A stretch of 39,743 nt of DNA from Streptosporangiales bacterium (GTDB lineage: Bacteria; Actinomycetota; Actinomycetes; Streptosporangiales; WHST01): the NCBI GenBank assembly GCA_009379955.1, contig WHST01000055.1:1-39743 (forward strand), in the 5' to 3' direction. Made by a program: the position numbers and the translations under genes. Below the pieces are notes generated by a model. It ran no database searches. It was not told the DNA's origin and saw only the letters and a list, made by a program, of their open reading frames with translations. Below are positions 14,762 through 23,373 of the stretch, in pieces (position 1 is the first letter of the stretch; every line of letters begins with the position of its first letter).

Positions 14762-17716
14762 TCAGGCGGGCTCGCCCGCGTGGGCGGTCGCCTCGGCGAG
14801 CGCACGGCGGGCGCGGCGGAGGATCATCGGGACACCGGACTCCTCGGCCAGGCGTGACGCGCGCTGTGCCGATCGGACGGCGAGGTCGTGGTTGCCGCGG
14901 ATCGACTCGATCCTGCCGATGGTGAGGGCCTCGACCACGAGACCGGCGTGGTGGTCGGAGCTGCGGTAGTACGCCGCCGCGTCGGCCAGCAGCTCGTCGG
15001 CCGCGGGCCAGTCGCCGCGTCGTGCGGCGACGACCGCGCGACCGAGACGGAGCACCGCGCTGCCGTTGTCGTCGCCGATCCCGCCGGTGATCGCGAGCGC
15101 CTCGGTGAGGTCCTCGTCGGCCTCGTCGAGCCGGTCGAGCGCGAGCAGGGTCTGTGCGCGGTCGTGCAGCATCTGCGCGCGCGTTCTCGTCGCGCCGAAC
15201 TCCTCTTGCTCCGCCAGCGCCGCCGCGAAGACCGGGAGCGCCTCGGCGTACCTGTCGTCCTCGAGCAGCGCCTCGCCGAGCCGGTAGAGCGTACGGATGT
15301 GCAGGTCGCGGCCGGCCTCGCCCGCCTGCGGCAGCAGTCCGCGCAGCTCGGTGACCGCGCGGTCGAACTCCGTGGCGTGGTACGCGACGTACGCCCGCTC
15401 GAGTCCGACGGCGACCTCCAGGCGCACGTCGTCGGTCGCCTTCGCGGCCTCGACCGCGCGCTCGGTCACCGCGCGGACCTTGCGCCACTCGTCACCTCGC
15501 TGCAGGTACGCCGAGCTCAGCGCGAGCAGCAACCTGACTTGCAGGTCGGGGGTCGCGCCCATGGCGCCGACCCGCTCCAGCATCCGGATGCGCTCGTCGT
15601 CGTACCTGCGTAGACCGAGGTAGGCGTCGCAGCGCAGCGTGAGGAGCGCCGCCAGGTCGGGATCGACGGCCGCGGCGAACTCGGCGGCGGCCACCAGCTG
15701 GTGCCGGGACGCGTCGAGCCAGGCGAGGGCGTCGTCGTCGATCGCGGCCGCCGGTTCCGGTGGGGTCTCGACGCCGGCCGAGGGCTGGTCGCCGGGCAGC
15801 CGTCCGTGCGGGATGAGCGCATCGGCGCGCTCGGCCAGACCCAGCCAGGTGCGAAGGACGCGGGAGACCGCCGCGGTCCGGTCCTCCTGGCTCTCCTCGG
15901 CCTCGACGCGTTCCCGTGCGACCAGGCGAACGAGCTCGTGTAGCCGGTACGTCGCGCCCCCTGCGGGATCGTCGCCGTCGTCCTCGACGAGGTGGGCGGC
16001 GGCGAGGTCGTCGAGCAGCGTGTGCGCGGTGCCCTCGTCGGTGTCGAGCAGCGGCGCGCCGATCCAGTCGGGGAAGTCCGGTCGCGGGAGCAGCGCCAGC
16101 CGCCGCAGCAGCCGCCGCTGGTCGTCGTCGAGCGAGCGCCAGCTGAGCAGGAGCGTCGCCCGGACGGCGAGGTCGCCCGTCTGCAGGACGTCGAGTCGGC
16201 GGTGCTCGTCGGTGAGCCGGTTGGCGATCCTTGCCAGCGCTCCCCGGCGTCCCGTCGCCGTCACCTGCGCGGCGATCACCCTGATCGCGAGCGGCAGCCG
16301 GCCGCACAGGTCGACGACGACCCCGGCGGCGACGTCGTTGCCGTGGTCTCCCTGCGCGTCGCCCACGAGGCCGGCGAGGAGCGCCAGCGCGTCGTCCTCG
16401 TCGAGTGTGTCGACCGCCGTGTGATGCGCGGAGACGAGATCGGTCAGCGCCGGCCGGCTCGTGACCACGACACCGCAGCCGCTCGTCGGCGGCAGCAACG
16501 GGCGTACCTGCGCGGCGTCGGCGGCGTCGTCGAGTACCACGAGCACACGCCGGTCGGCGACGCAGCTGCGGTACAGCGCGGCACGCTCCTCGAGGCCGGA
16601 CGGCATCGCCTGGCCGTCGATGCCGAAGGCGCGCAGGAACGCGGCGAGCACCTCGCTCGGATCGACCCGGTGTCCCGCCGTGCCGCCGAGCGACGCGTAG
16701 ACCTGGCCGTCGGGGAACGACGTGCGCGCGAGGTGGGCGAGGTGCACGGCGAGCGCGGTCTTGCCGATTCCGCCGCCACCGTGCAGGCAGAGCACCGTGG
16801 GCGCCGTACGCGTGTCGTCCGGGGTCAGCCGGGCGAGCAACGACCGTACGTGCTCCTCCCGCCCGACGAACGCCGACAGGTCTGCGGGCAGCTGGCGCGG
16901 GACCGGCAGCGCCGTGGACGGCGTGGCTGCGGGCTCCGCGGTGACGAGCAGGTCGGAGTCGCCCTCGAGGATCCGTTGCTCGAGCCGCCGCAGCTCCTGT
17001 CCCGGGTCGAGGCCGAGCTCGTCGGCGAGCCGGCGCCTGCCGTCCTGGTAGGCCTGCAGGGCGTCGGCCTGCCGGCCGGCGCGGTGCAGCGCGAGCATCA
17101 GGTGCGCGCGAACGCGGTCACGCCGCGGGTAGCGGGAGACGAGCTCGACGAGCTCGGGCACCAGCTCGGCGTCGGAGCCGAGCGCGAGCTCGCCCTCGAT
17201 CCGGCCCTCGACGGCGACGAGCCACTCCTGGGTGAGGCGGTCGGCGGCGACGTCGAGCAGCGGCGTGCTGACGTCCTGGAGGGGCTCGCCACGCCACCGG
17301 TCGAGCGCCTGCCGGAACGTCGTAACCGCGTCGGCGGCGTCGCCCGCGCGCAGCGCCGTCGTCGCCAGCTCCACGAGTCGGCGGAACTCCTCGAGGTCGA
17401 CCGTCGCCGACTCGGTCGACAGGACGTAGCCGGGACGCCGCGTCACCAGCAGGGCGCGGGGCTCGGGCACCCCGGCCGCGGCGAGGCGCTTGCGCAGTGC
17501 GGCGACGCACGCCTGGATCTGCACCGCCGAGGTCGGCGGCGGGGTGTGCCCCCACACGGCGTCGGCGAGATGGTCGGCGCTGACGACCTCACCCGCGTGC
17601 AGCATCAGGCAGCCGACGATGGCGCGTTCCCGATGACCACTGAGGTTGACCGGTCGGTCGTGGACGCGTATCTCCAGCGGACCCAGGAGTCCGTACGAGA
17701 CGGCGGCGCCCGTCAT
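14762..17716 (-). CDS. AfsR/SARP-family regulator with NB-ARC and TPR domains (copy 1)
   Basis: A 984-residue multidomain activator. Residues 8-100 form the winged helix of the OmpR/SARP type (LLGPLEIRVHDRPVNL to RRPGYVLS). Residues 105-250 are the bacterial transcriptional activation (BTAD) domain. The NTPase module follows, with the P-loop GGGGIGKT (313-320), Walker B VLVVLDD (391-397) and a GLPLAIRV-type motif as LCGRLPLAIRV. The C-terminal 350 residues are TPR-like helical repeats. AfsR-type proteins bind near the -35 of secondary-metabolism promoters and respond to nucleotide and protein signals. The ATG at 17716 overlaps the stop of the upstream paralogue as ATGA, so both are one transcript. 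No target operon is identified; the polyketide cluster is 11 kb away. Confidence 0.92.
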   Translation of the reverse strand: MTGAAVSYGLLGPLEIRVHDRPVNLSGHRERAIVGCLMLHAGEVVSADHLADAVWGHTPPPTSAVQIQACVAALRKRLAAAGVPEPRALLVTRRPGYVLSTESATVDLEEFRRLVELATTALRAGDAADAVTTFRQALDRWRGEPLQDVSTPLLDVAADRLTQEWLVAVEGRIEGELALGSDAELVPELVELVSRYPRRDRVRAHLMLALHRAGRQADALQAYQDGRRRLADELGLDPGQELRRLEQRILEGDSDLLVTAEPAATPSTALPVPRQLPADLSAFVGREEHVRSLLARLTPDDTRTAPTVLCLHGGGGIGKTALAVHLAHLARTSFPDGQVYASLGGTAGHRVDPSEVLAAFLRAFGIDGQAMPSGLEERAALYRSCVADRRVLVVLDDAADAAQVRPLLPPTSGCGVVVTSRPALTDLVSAHHTAVDTLDEDDALALLAGLVGDAQGDHGNDVAAGVVVDLCGRLPLAIRVIAAQVTATGRRGALARIANRLTDEHRRLDVLQTGDLAVRATLLLSWRSLDDDQRRLLRRLALLPRPDFPDWIGAPLLDTDEGTAHTLLDDLAAAHLVEDDGDDPAGGATYRLHELVRLVARERVEAEESQEDRTAAVSRVLRTWLGLAERADALIPHGRLPGDQPSAGVETPPEPAAAIDDDALAWLDASRHQLVAAAEFAAAVDPDLAALLTLRCDAYLGLRRYDDERIRMLERVGAMGATPDLQVRLLLALSSAYLQRGDEWRKVRAVTERAVEAAKATDDVRLEVAVGLERAYVAYHATEFDRAVTELRGLLPQAGEAGRDLHIRTLYRLGEALLEDDRYAEALPVFAAALAEQEEFGATRTRAQMLHDRAQTLLALDRLDEADEDLTEALAITGGIGDDNGSAVLRLGRAVVAARRGDWPAADELLADAAAYYRSSDHHAGLVVEALTIGRIESIRGNHDLAVRSAQRASRLAEESGVPMILRRARRALAEATAHAGEPA

Positions 17717-20700
17717 GCGTGTCCCGCCGGCCGTGCCTCATGGTCGCGCGACGTTGCCTCTGGACGTTCCCGCTCTCCGGCACGCTGGTACGCCCGCGAC
17801 AGCGAGAAGCGCACCCGCCGGGCGGTCAGCGGCTGCCGTTCCCGCTCGCACAGCGACAGCACCCTGGTGAGGGTGCGGATGGCCGCGACGTGCCGGCCGC
17901 GCAGTGACTCGAGACGTCCGCGCTGGTGCTCGGTCGTCATCTCGTCGCCCGGGCTGTTGTCGCGGCCGAAGATCTCGGCGGCCCGGGCGAAGGCGTCGTC
18001 GGCCTCGCGCCACCGGCCCTGCTGGGCGAGGGCCTCGGCGAGGTGGATCGACAGGTACGCGATGCCGGTGTCGTCGGTGAGCGGCTCCACGATGGCGAGC
18101 GCCCGGCGCAGCTGGCGCTCGGCCTCCGCTCCGCGGTCGACGTCGAGGAGCCGCAGCGCGTAGTGGAGCAACATCACCCCGGTGCCGCGGGTGTCCTCAC
18201 CGCCGTCCCGGCCGTCCAGTGCCTCCGCGAAGAGCTCGATGGCATGCTGCGGCTGGCCGGACTGTGCGAGGGCGTTGCCCAGCAGGGTCAGCGTCTGCCG
18301 GTGGAGAACGGTGTCGGTCTCACGGGCGACCGGAAGCAGCAGCTGCAGCTCGTCGACGGCAGTGTCGAACTCGGTCATGACGTACCGGTACCACGCGACC
18401 TGTTCCCTGGCCTTGACCTCGAGGTACGTGTCGCCGCTGTCGCGGGCGAACGGAACGGCCCGCTCGGCGAACGGCAGCATCTCGTCGGGCGGGGCGCCCG
18501 CCTGGCCGTGTGCGGTGGCGAGCTGGAGCAGCAGGCGGGCACGCAGGCCCGGCGTCACGTCGTCCGACCGCTCCGCGGCCTCGACCGCCCTGATCCTGAG
18601 GTCGGCGACGTTGCGGATCGAGAAGAGGCCGTCGAGTCGCGTCGCCAGCCGCGCGGCGACGTCGCCATCGCGCGTCGCCGCCTGCTCCACCGTCGACGTC
18701 AGCTGGTCGTGCCAGCGCTCGAACCAGGCCAGAGGGTCGCCTCGCGCCGACTCGGTCGCCTGCGGTGGGGCACCGCCGCTGAGGGCGAGGCCGCGGTTGA
18801 CGGTGCTACCCGCGGCGATCGCCTGGTCGGTGGCCTCGGCGAGCCCGAGCCAGGCGTGGTGCAGGCGGCCGAGCGCCGCGTCGCGCGTGGTGTCGTCCTC
18901 CTCCTCGTCGAGCCGTTCGCGGGCGACGAGACGGACCAGGTCGTGCAGCCGGTACGTGGCGCGCCCGGCCGCGTCGGCACTGTCCGGCTCGATCAGGTGG
19001 ACGGCGACGAGCGTCGCGAGGAGGTCGTGACCGGCGTCCTCGTCGGAGTCCAGGAGGGGCGCGGCGACCCAGCGGGGGAAGTCCGCGTGGGGGATCAGCG
19101 CAAGGCGTCGCAGCAGGCGCCGCTCGTCGGCGGTGAGGTGCTCCCAGCTCAGCAACAGGGATGCGCGGACGGCGAGGTCGCCGACCTGTAGCAGGTCGAG
19201 GCGCTGCCGCTCGTCGAGCAGGCGCCCGACGAAGCGGTCCACCGCACGCGGTGACGCCCCGGTGAGCCGTGCCGCCACGACGCGGATGGCGAGCGGCAGC
19301 CCGCCGCAGAGCTCCACGATGCGACTCGCCGCGATGAGCGCGCCGTCCGTGCCGGTCGACGCGTGGAGCAGCTCGACGCCGTCGGACGAGCCGAGTGGTC
19401 CGACGCTCTCGTGCACCGCGCCGGCGAGGTCCCGGAGAGGTCGGCGACCGGTGATCAGCACCGCGCTGTCACGGCTCGGCGGCAGCAGCGGACGGACCTG
19501 CCTCGTGTCCGCGGCGTCGTCGAGGACGACAAGGACGGCGCGGTCGGCGAGGCGGCTGCGGAAGAGTGCCGCGCGCTCGTCGAGGCCCGCGGGAACGGCG
19601 TCGCCGCCGAGGCCGAGTGCACGCAGGAACGCGGCGAGCACGTCAGCGGGGTCGGCCGGGCGTCCACCGGTGCCGCCGAGGTGCGCGTAGAGCTGCCCGT
19701 CGGGGAACGACCTCGCGACGCCGTGACCCACGTGTACCGCGAGCGCGGACTTGCCCACCCCGCCTCCTCCGTGCAGGCAGACGACGGCCGGCGCGTCACC
19801 CGTCCGGCCGGTGAGCCGTGCTCGCACGGCGTCGGCGTGCCGGTCGCGGCCGACGAGGTGCGGGACGTCCGCGGGCAGCTGACGCGGGACCGGCAGCTCC
19901 GGCCGCGCCGAGGGCGGTTCGGTCCCCGTCGCGACGAGAAGGGAGCTGTCGTCACGGAGCATCCGCCGGTGGAGGTCGCGCAGCTCGTCGCCGGGATCGA
20001 GGCCGAGCTCCTCGACGAGGAGCTCGCGTCCGTCCTGGTATACGCGCAGTGCGTCGGCCCTGCGTCCGGCGCGGTACAGCGCGAGCATCAGCTGACCCCT
20101 GAGGTGCTCGCGGAGCGGGTGCTCGCCGACGAGGGCGAGGAGGTCGGGGACCAGATCCGCATGCCCGCCGAGCGCGAGCTCGGCGTCGAGACGGCCCTCG
20201 TCGGCGAGCAACCACTCCTCGATGAGGCGCTCCGCGGCCGCGTCGAGCTCCGAGGCGTCGATCCCGGCGAACGGCACGTCGCGCCACAGGCCGAGCGCAC
20301 GGACGAACAGGTCGCGCGCCCCGGCGTGGTCGCCTCGTCGCGCCGCGGTCTCGGCGTCCCTGGAGAGCGCGCGGAAGTCGGCGAGGTCGGTGGTGACGCG
20401 GCCGGTGAGCACGTAACCGGGCGGCCTGGTGGCGACGACGGCGCGGGCGTCGGTGACGCCGGCGGCGGCGAGTCCCTTGCGGATGCGCGAGACGCAGTTC
20501 TGGATCTGCACGGCGGCGGTGGGCGGGGTCGCCGGGCCCCAGACGACGTCGGCGATCTGGCTCGCGCCGACGATCTCGCCCGTGCGCTGCAGCAGCAGCG
20601 CGACGATCGCGCGTTCCCTGTGCCCCTTGAGCTCGACGGGCCGGTCGCCGACGCGGACCTCGAGGGAGCCGAGGAGGAGGAACGCCACGTCGGGATCGTC

Positions 20701-20727
20701 CGGTCGGTCAGCCCCGTTGGGGTCCAC
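17713..20727 (-). CDS. AfsR/SARP-family regulator with NB-ARC and TPR domains (copy 2)
   Basis: A 1004-residue paralogue of the next gene downstream, with the same domain order throughout: winged helix (about 16-108), BTAD (115-258), P-loop GGGGVGKS (320-327), Walker B VLVVLDDAAD and TPR tail. The linker before the NTPase domain is nearly the same in both (PVPRQLPAD). The GTG at 20727 is preceded by GGGAGGTGA. It is 128 bases below the end of the EmrB-type exporter gene, on the same strand. The region between holds a near-palindrome (TGCAACGTTGTA at 20841-20852) that could be regulatory. Two intact, non-identical copies in an overlapping tandem suggest an old duplication with possible heteromer formation. 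Confidence 0.92.
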   Translation of the reverse strand: MDPNGADRPDDPDVAFLLLGSLEVRVGDRPVELKGHRERAIVALLLQRTGEIVGASQIADVVWGPATPPTAAVQIQNCVSRIRKGLAAAGVTDARAVVATRPPGYVLTGRVTTDLADFRALSRDAETAARRGDHAGARDLFVRALGLWRDVPFAGIDASELDAAAERLIEEWLLADEGRLDAELALGGHADLVPDLLALVGEHPLREHLRGQLMLALYRAGRRADALRVYQDGRELLVEELGLDPGDELRDLHRRMLRDDSSLLVATGTEPPSARPELPVPRQLPADVPHLVGRDRHADAVRARLTGRTGDAPAVVCLHGGGGVGKSALAVHVGHGVARSFPDGQLYAHLGGTGGRPADPADVLAAFLRALGLGGDAVPAGLDERAALFRSRLADRAVLVVLDDAADTRQVRPLLPPSRDSAVLITGRRPLRDLAGAVHESVGPLGSSDGVELLHASTGTDGALIAASRIVELCGGLPLAIRVVAARLTGASPRAVDRFVGRLLDERQRLDLLQVGDLAVRASLLLSWEHLTADERRLLRRLALIPHADFPRWVAAPLLDSDEDAGHDLLATLVAVHLIEPDSADAAGRATYRLHDLVRLVARERLDEEEDDTTRDAALGRLHHAWLGLAEATDQAIAAGSTVNRGLALSGGAPPQATESARGDPLAWFERWHDQLTSTVEQAATRDGDVAARLATRLDGLFSIRNVADLRIRAVEAAERSDDVTPGLRARLLLQLATAHGQAGAPPDEMLPFAERAVPFARDSGDTYLEVKAREQVAWYRYVMTEFDTAVDELQLLLPVARETDTVLHRQTLTLLGNALAQSGQPQHAIELFAEALDGRDGGEDTRGTGVMLLHYALRLLDVDRGAEAERQLRRALAIVEPLTDDTGIAYLSIHLAEALAQQGRWREADDAFARAAEIFGRDNSPGDEMTTEHQRGRLESLRGRHVAAIRTLTRVLSLCERERQPLTARRVRFSLSRAYQRAGERERPEATSRDHEARPAGHA

Positions 20728-20855
20728 GACCGGTCACCTCCCGAGAGCCCGCGTCGCCGGGCAGCATGCCGGCTCCCGCATTGTCCTATGCCGGACGCAC
20801 TCCCGGGTATCGAGGTGGGGAGGCGGACGCGGGCCCTCGGTGGTGCAACGTTGTA

Positions 20856-22487
20856 CTACTCGGTGAGGGCGGGGACGTCCTCGGCCGGGCGCGACGCTGG
20901 CCTGGTGGTCTCCCGGCCGGTGCGCAGCGGCACCTCCTTGAGGAAGAACGCCACGACGAGGGCGACGACGATGAACGGGATGCCGGCGAGGTAGACGTCG
21001 TCGATCGCCTGCGAGAACGCCGTGAGTACGAGGTGCTTGACCGGTTCCTCCAGCTGCTGCAGCGCCTGGATGTCGTTGGCGTCGACGGCCGGTGGCTTCG
21101 CGCCGCCGGGCAGCGAGAGGCCCTCCATCTGCTCGGCCAGGTGGGCCGCGAGCCGGTTGCTGAGCACGGCGCCGAAGATGGCCGTGCCGATCGCCCCGCC
21201 CATCTGCCGGAAGAAGACCGTCGAGCTCGTCGCCGAGCCCATGTCGCGCATCTCCACGGAGTTCTGCACGGCCGTGACGATCGTCTGCATGGTGAAGCCG
21301 AGCCCCGCGCCGAAGACGTACGCGAAGATCGCGGCCTGCCAGTACGGGGTGTCGACGGAGAGCCGGCTCATCAGCCCGAGCGCGACGAGCAGCGTGGCAG
21401 CGCCGAGGATCGGGTAGATCTTGTACCTGCCCGTCCTGGAGATGAGCTGGCCGGACCCGATCGATGTGGTGAAGATGCCGACCACCATCGGCAGCATCGC
21501 GAGACCCGAGACGGTGGGCGACATGCCCATGACCGCCTGCAGGTAGAGCGGGAAGAAGACGATGCCGCCGAACATCGCGACGCCCGCCAGGATGGCGAAC
21601 AGGTTGCCGATGCTGAAGACCGAGTTGCGGAACAACCGCATCGGGATGATCGGTTCGGGTGCGCGGCGCTCGACGAGCACGAACACGACCGTCAGCGCCA
21701 GCGAGCCGCCGAGCAGGACCAGCGACAACGGGCTGAACCAGCCGTTCGCGGTGCCCGACCAGTTGAGGTAGAGCAGCAGCAGGCTGACGCCCGCCACGAT
21801 GACGGTGGCGCCGAGGTAGTCGACCTTGTGCGACCTGGTGACGTGCGGCATGCGCAGCGCCAGTGTCGTGACGACGAGGGCGGCGAGCCCGATCGGGACG
21901 TTGATGAAGAAGATCCAGCGCCAGCCGGGGCCGTCGGTGAAGAACCCGCCGAGCAGCGGGCCGGCCACGCTCGCGACGCCGAACACGACGCCGAAGTAGC
22001 CCTGGTAGCGGCCGCGCTGACGCGGCGGGATGACGTCCCCGACGATCGCGAGCGCGATCGACATCAGGCCGCCGCCGCCGATGCCCTGCAGCGCGCGGAA
22101 GCCGATCAGCTGTCCCATGTTCTGGCTGAGACCGGCGAGCACCGAGGCCACCAGGAACGTGCAGATCGCGATCTGGAAGATCAGCCGCCGACCGTAGAGG
22201 TCGGAGATCTTGCCCCACAGCGGGGTCGTGGCGGTGGCCGTGAGCAGGTACGCGGTGACGACCCAGGACAGCTGGTCGAGGCCGCCGAGGTCGCTCACGA
22301 TCCGCGGCAGCGCCGTGCCGACGATGCTCTGGTCGAGCGCCGCGAGCAGCATGCCGGCCATCAGGCCGACGAGGGTCACCAGGATCTGCCGATGGGAGAG
22401 GTAGCGGGGTGTGTCGGGGTCGAGTGCGGGGTCGGAGGTGGACGCGGCCGCCCGCGAGCTCTGGTCGCGGTCGACGTGGTCGGTCAC
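20856..22487 (-). CDS. MFS drug:H+ antiporter, DHA2 (EmrB/QacA) family
   Basis: A 543-residue exporter with 14 expected membrane helices. The first helix carries LVGLMAGMLLAALDQSIVGTALPRI, typical of DHA2 (DxxxVxxALP-like motif C region). The loop 2-3 motif is GKISDLYGRRLIF and the helix 5 motif is GPLLGGFF. The start is GTG 22487, with GGAGG in the small ORF just before it; the frame stays open to 22526 but the extra residues are the out-of-frame reading of the small ORF. It is encoded below a MarR regulator and a 37-codon ORF, each overlapping the next, so the MarR protein probably represses its own exporter. Confidence 0.93.
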   Translation of the reverse strand: MTDHVDRDQSSRAAASTSDPALDPDTPRYLSHRQILVTLVGLMAGMLLAALDQSIVGTALPRIVSDLGGLDQLSWVVTAYLLTATATTPLWGKISDLYGRRLIFQIAICTFLVASVLAGLSQNMGQLIGFRALQGIGGGGLMSIALAIVGDVIPPRQRGRYQGYFGVVFGVASVAGPLLGGFFTDGPGWRWIFFINVPIGLAALVVTTLALRMPHVTRSHKVDYLGATVIVAGVSLLLLYLNWSGTANGWFSPLSLVLLGGSLALTVVFVLVERRAPEPIIPMRLFRNSVFSIGNLFAILAGVAMFGGIVFFPLYLQAVMGMSPTVSGLAMLPMVVGIFTTSIGSGQLISRTGRYKIYPILGAATLLVALGLMSRLSVDTPYWQAAIFAYVFGAGLGFTMQTIVTAVQNSVEMRDMGSATSSTVFFRQMGGAIGTAIFGAVLSNRLAAHLAEQMEGLSLPGGAKPPAVDANDIQALQQLEEPVKHLVLTAFSQAIDDVYLAGIPFIVVALVVAFFLKEVPLRTGRETTRPASRPAEDVPALTE

Positions 22488-22597
22488 GAGCCGTCCTCCA
22501 AAGTGAGCATCGCAGCGAGTACGCAAGGCGGGGGCGAGGGATGTGCCGTAGGTGAGCGAGGAGCGGGGCGGAGGAGGCCGGCGGGGAACACGGTCAT
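22478..22597 (-). repeat. Dispersed coupling cassette, copy 1
   Basis: About 120 bases between the MarR and exporter genes that recur at 37029-37145. On the coding strand the first 44 bases match at 39 positions. The last 40 bases, beginning CGCTGCGATGCTCACTTTGG and running nine bases into the exporter gene, match at all but one. The middle is unrelated. The matches include third codon positions, so conservation is at the nucleotide level. Confidence 0.85.
22484..22597 (-). CDS. Small ORF, 37 aa, coupling MarR to exporter
   Basis: An open frame starting at ATG 22597, which overlaps the MarR stop as ATGA, and ending in a TGA that overlaps the exporter start as GTGA. Product begins MTVFPAGLLRPAPRS and ends AAMLTLEDGS, with a Pro-rich middle. 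A second frame at 37029-37139 shares both ends (MTAYPADLLRSAPRS and AAMLTLEDGS). The exporter's Shine-Dalgarno GGAGGA lies inside its last codons, so a ribosome finishing this frame would reinitiate. It may be a real peptide, or only a translated spacer; its own start has no strong Shine-Dalgarno and would depend on coupling to MarR. Confidence 0.55.
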   Translation of the reverse strand: MTVFPAGLLRPAPRSPTAHPSPPPCVLAAMLTLEDGS

Positions 22598-23052
22598 CTG
22601 TGCTCCGTTTCGGGGACCTGCTGGTCGAGGGTGTTGGCGAGACGGTGGGCGAGGGCGCAGAGCGTGCGGATCTCGTCCTCGGACCAGTCCGCCATCGCGG
22701 CGTGGATGACGTCGTTGCGCGCCCGGGTGGCGGCGGCGAGCCGTCGCCTGCCCTTGGCGGCGAGCACGAGCTTCGCGGCGCGCCTGTCGTCGGGATCCTC
22801 GGTACGCACGACGTACCCGGACTTGACCAGCCGGGCGACGTGCCGGCTGACCGTGGAGGTGTCGAGGCCGACCTGACCGGCCAGCTCGGAGACCCGGCAG
22901 ACGCCGTTCTCCCGCACCCGGTGCAGGAGGAGAACCGCCCACGCCTCGTCCGGCGTGCGCGCCGTCACCGTCTTGAGCTGCCGGCCGATCCGCATGAGCG
23001 CGACGGGGAGACCCTGCTCGAGCTCCACCGGGGCCGAGTTCGTTGCTTGCAC
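22594..23052 (-). CDS. MarR-family transcriptional regulator
   Basis: A 152-residue winged-helix regulator from GTG 23052; no strong Shine-Dalgarno precedes it, and ATG 22995 is a shorter alternative. The DNA-binding part is VSELAGQVGLDTSTVSRHVARLVKSGYVVRTEDPDDRRAAKL, with the MarR wing residues DxRxxxL-like (DDRRAAKL) around residues 88-95. It is the first gene of an operon with the small ORF and a DHA2 exporter, the classical arrangement for drug-responsive derepression. Confidence 0.88.
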   Translation of the reverse strand: MQATNSAPVELEQGLPVALMRIGRQLKTVTARTPDEAWAVLLLHRVRENGVCRVSELAGQVGLDTSTVSRHVARLVKSGYVVRTEDPDDRRAAKLVLAAKGRRRLAAATRARNDVIHAAMADWSEDEIRTLCALAHRLANTLDQQVPETEHR

Positions 23053-23373
23053 CCCACAACAATAGGCAGGCGGATGGCAGGGACCGGCGACCCGTTTGCC
23101 AACCCTTGACCGACCCGCCGTCCCGTTCGGGCGCTCGGTGCAGCACCGGTCACCGGATGTCGCCGCGCGCGCTGCCCTGGCGCGCCACCCGCGTGCCTCT
23201 CCCGGCCTAGCCCGCGCGCCTCCCCAGGCGCCGCCCACCGGCGAATGATCATGTTCACCTGGTGAAGGCGTCCTTCACATGGCACATGCACCGTGGGAAG
23301 TGAGCATTCACCCACTGAACATGATCATTCGCCCGGGTCATTCGCGCGAGGGGGTCCGCCGCCGCTCCCGCGG
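23053..23373. other. Non-coding region between ROK and MarR genes
   Basis: A 321-base stretch without a credible gene. It must hold the MarR-exporter promoter (minus strand) near 23053-23110 and the end of the ROK transcript. Apart from the large palindrome at 23240-23333, listed separately, the section 23150-23235 is plain GC-rich sequence. Confidence 0.6.
23240..23333. repeat. Nested 94-bp palindrome with 18-bp perfect arms
   Basis: The arms GGCGAATGATCATGTTCA (23240-23257) and its exact complement TGAACATGATCATTCGCC (23316-23333) enclose 58 bases. Inside and at the inner edge are further dyads: TTCACCTGGTGAA (23254-23266), GTGAAGG-CGT-CCTTCAC (23262-23278) and GTGAGCATTCAC (23300-23311). 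The motif TTCACC/GGTGAA recurs several times. It is much less GC-rich than its surroundings. It could be a miniature inverted-repeat or REP-like element, a cruciform, or a terminator for the ROK gene. Confidence 0.8.

Noticed and set aside
14762-20727. The two regulators as one gene split by a frameshift
   Set aside because: Each copy has its own complete set of winged helix, BTAD, NTPase and TPR parts.
22488-22526. Thirteen-residue N-terminal extension of the DHA2 exporter
   Set aside because: It is the out-of-frame reading of the coupling cassette; the GTGA overlap and Shine-Dalgarno support GTG 22487.
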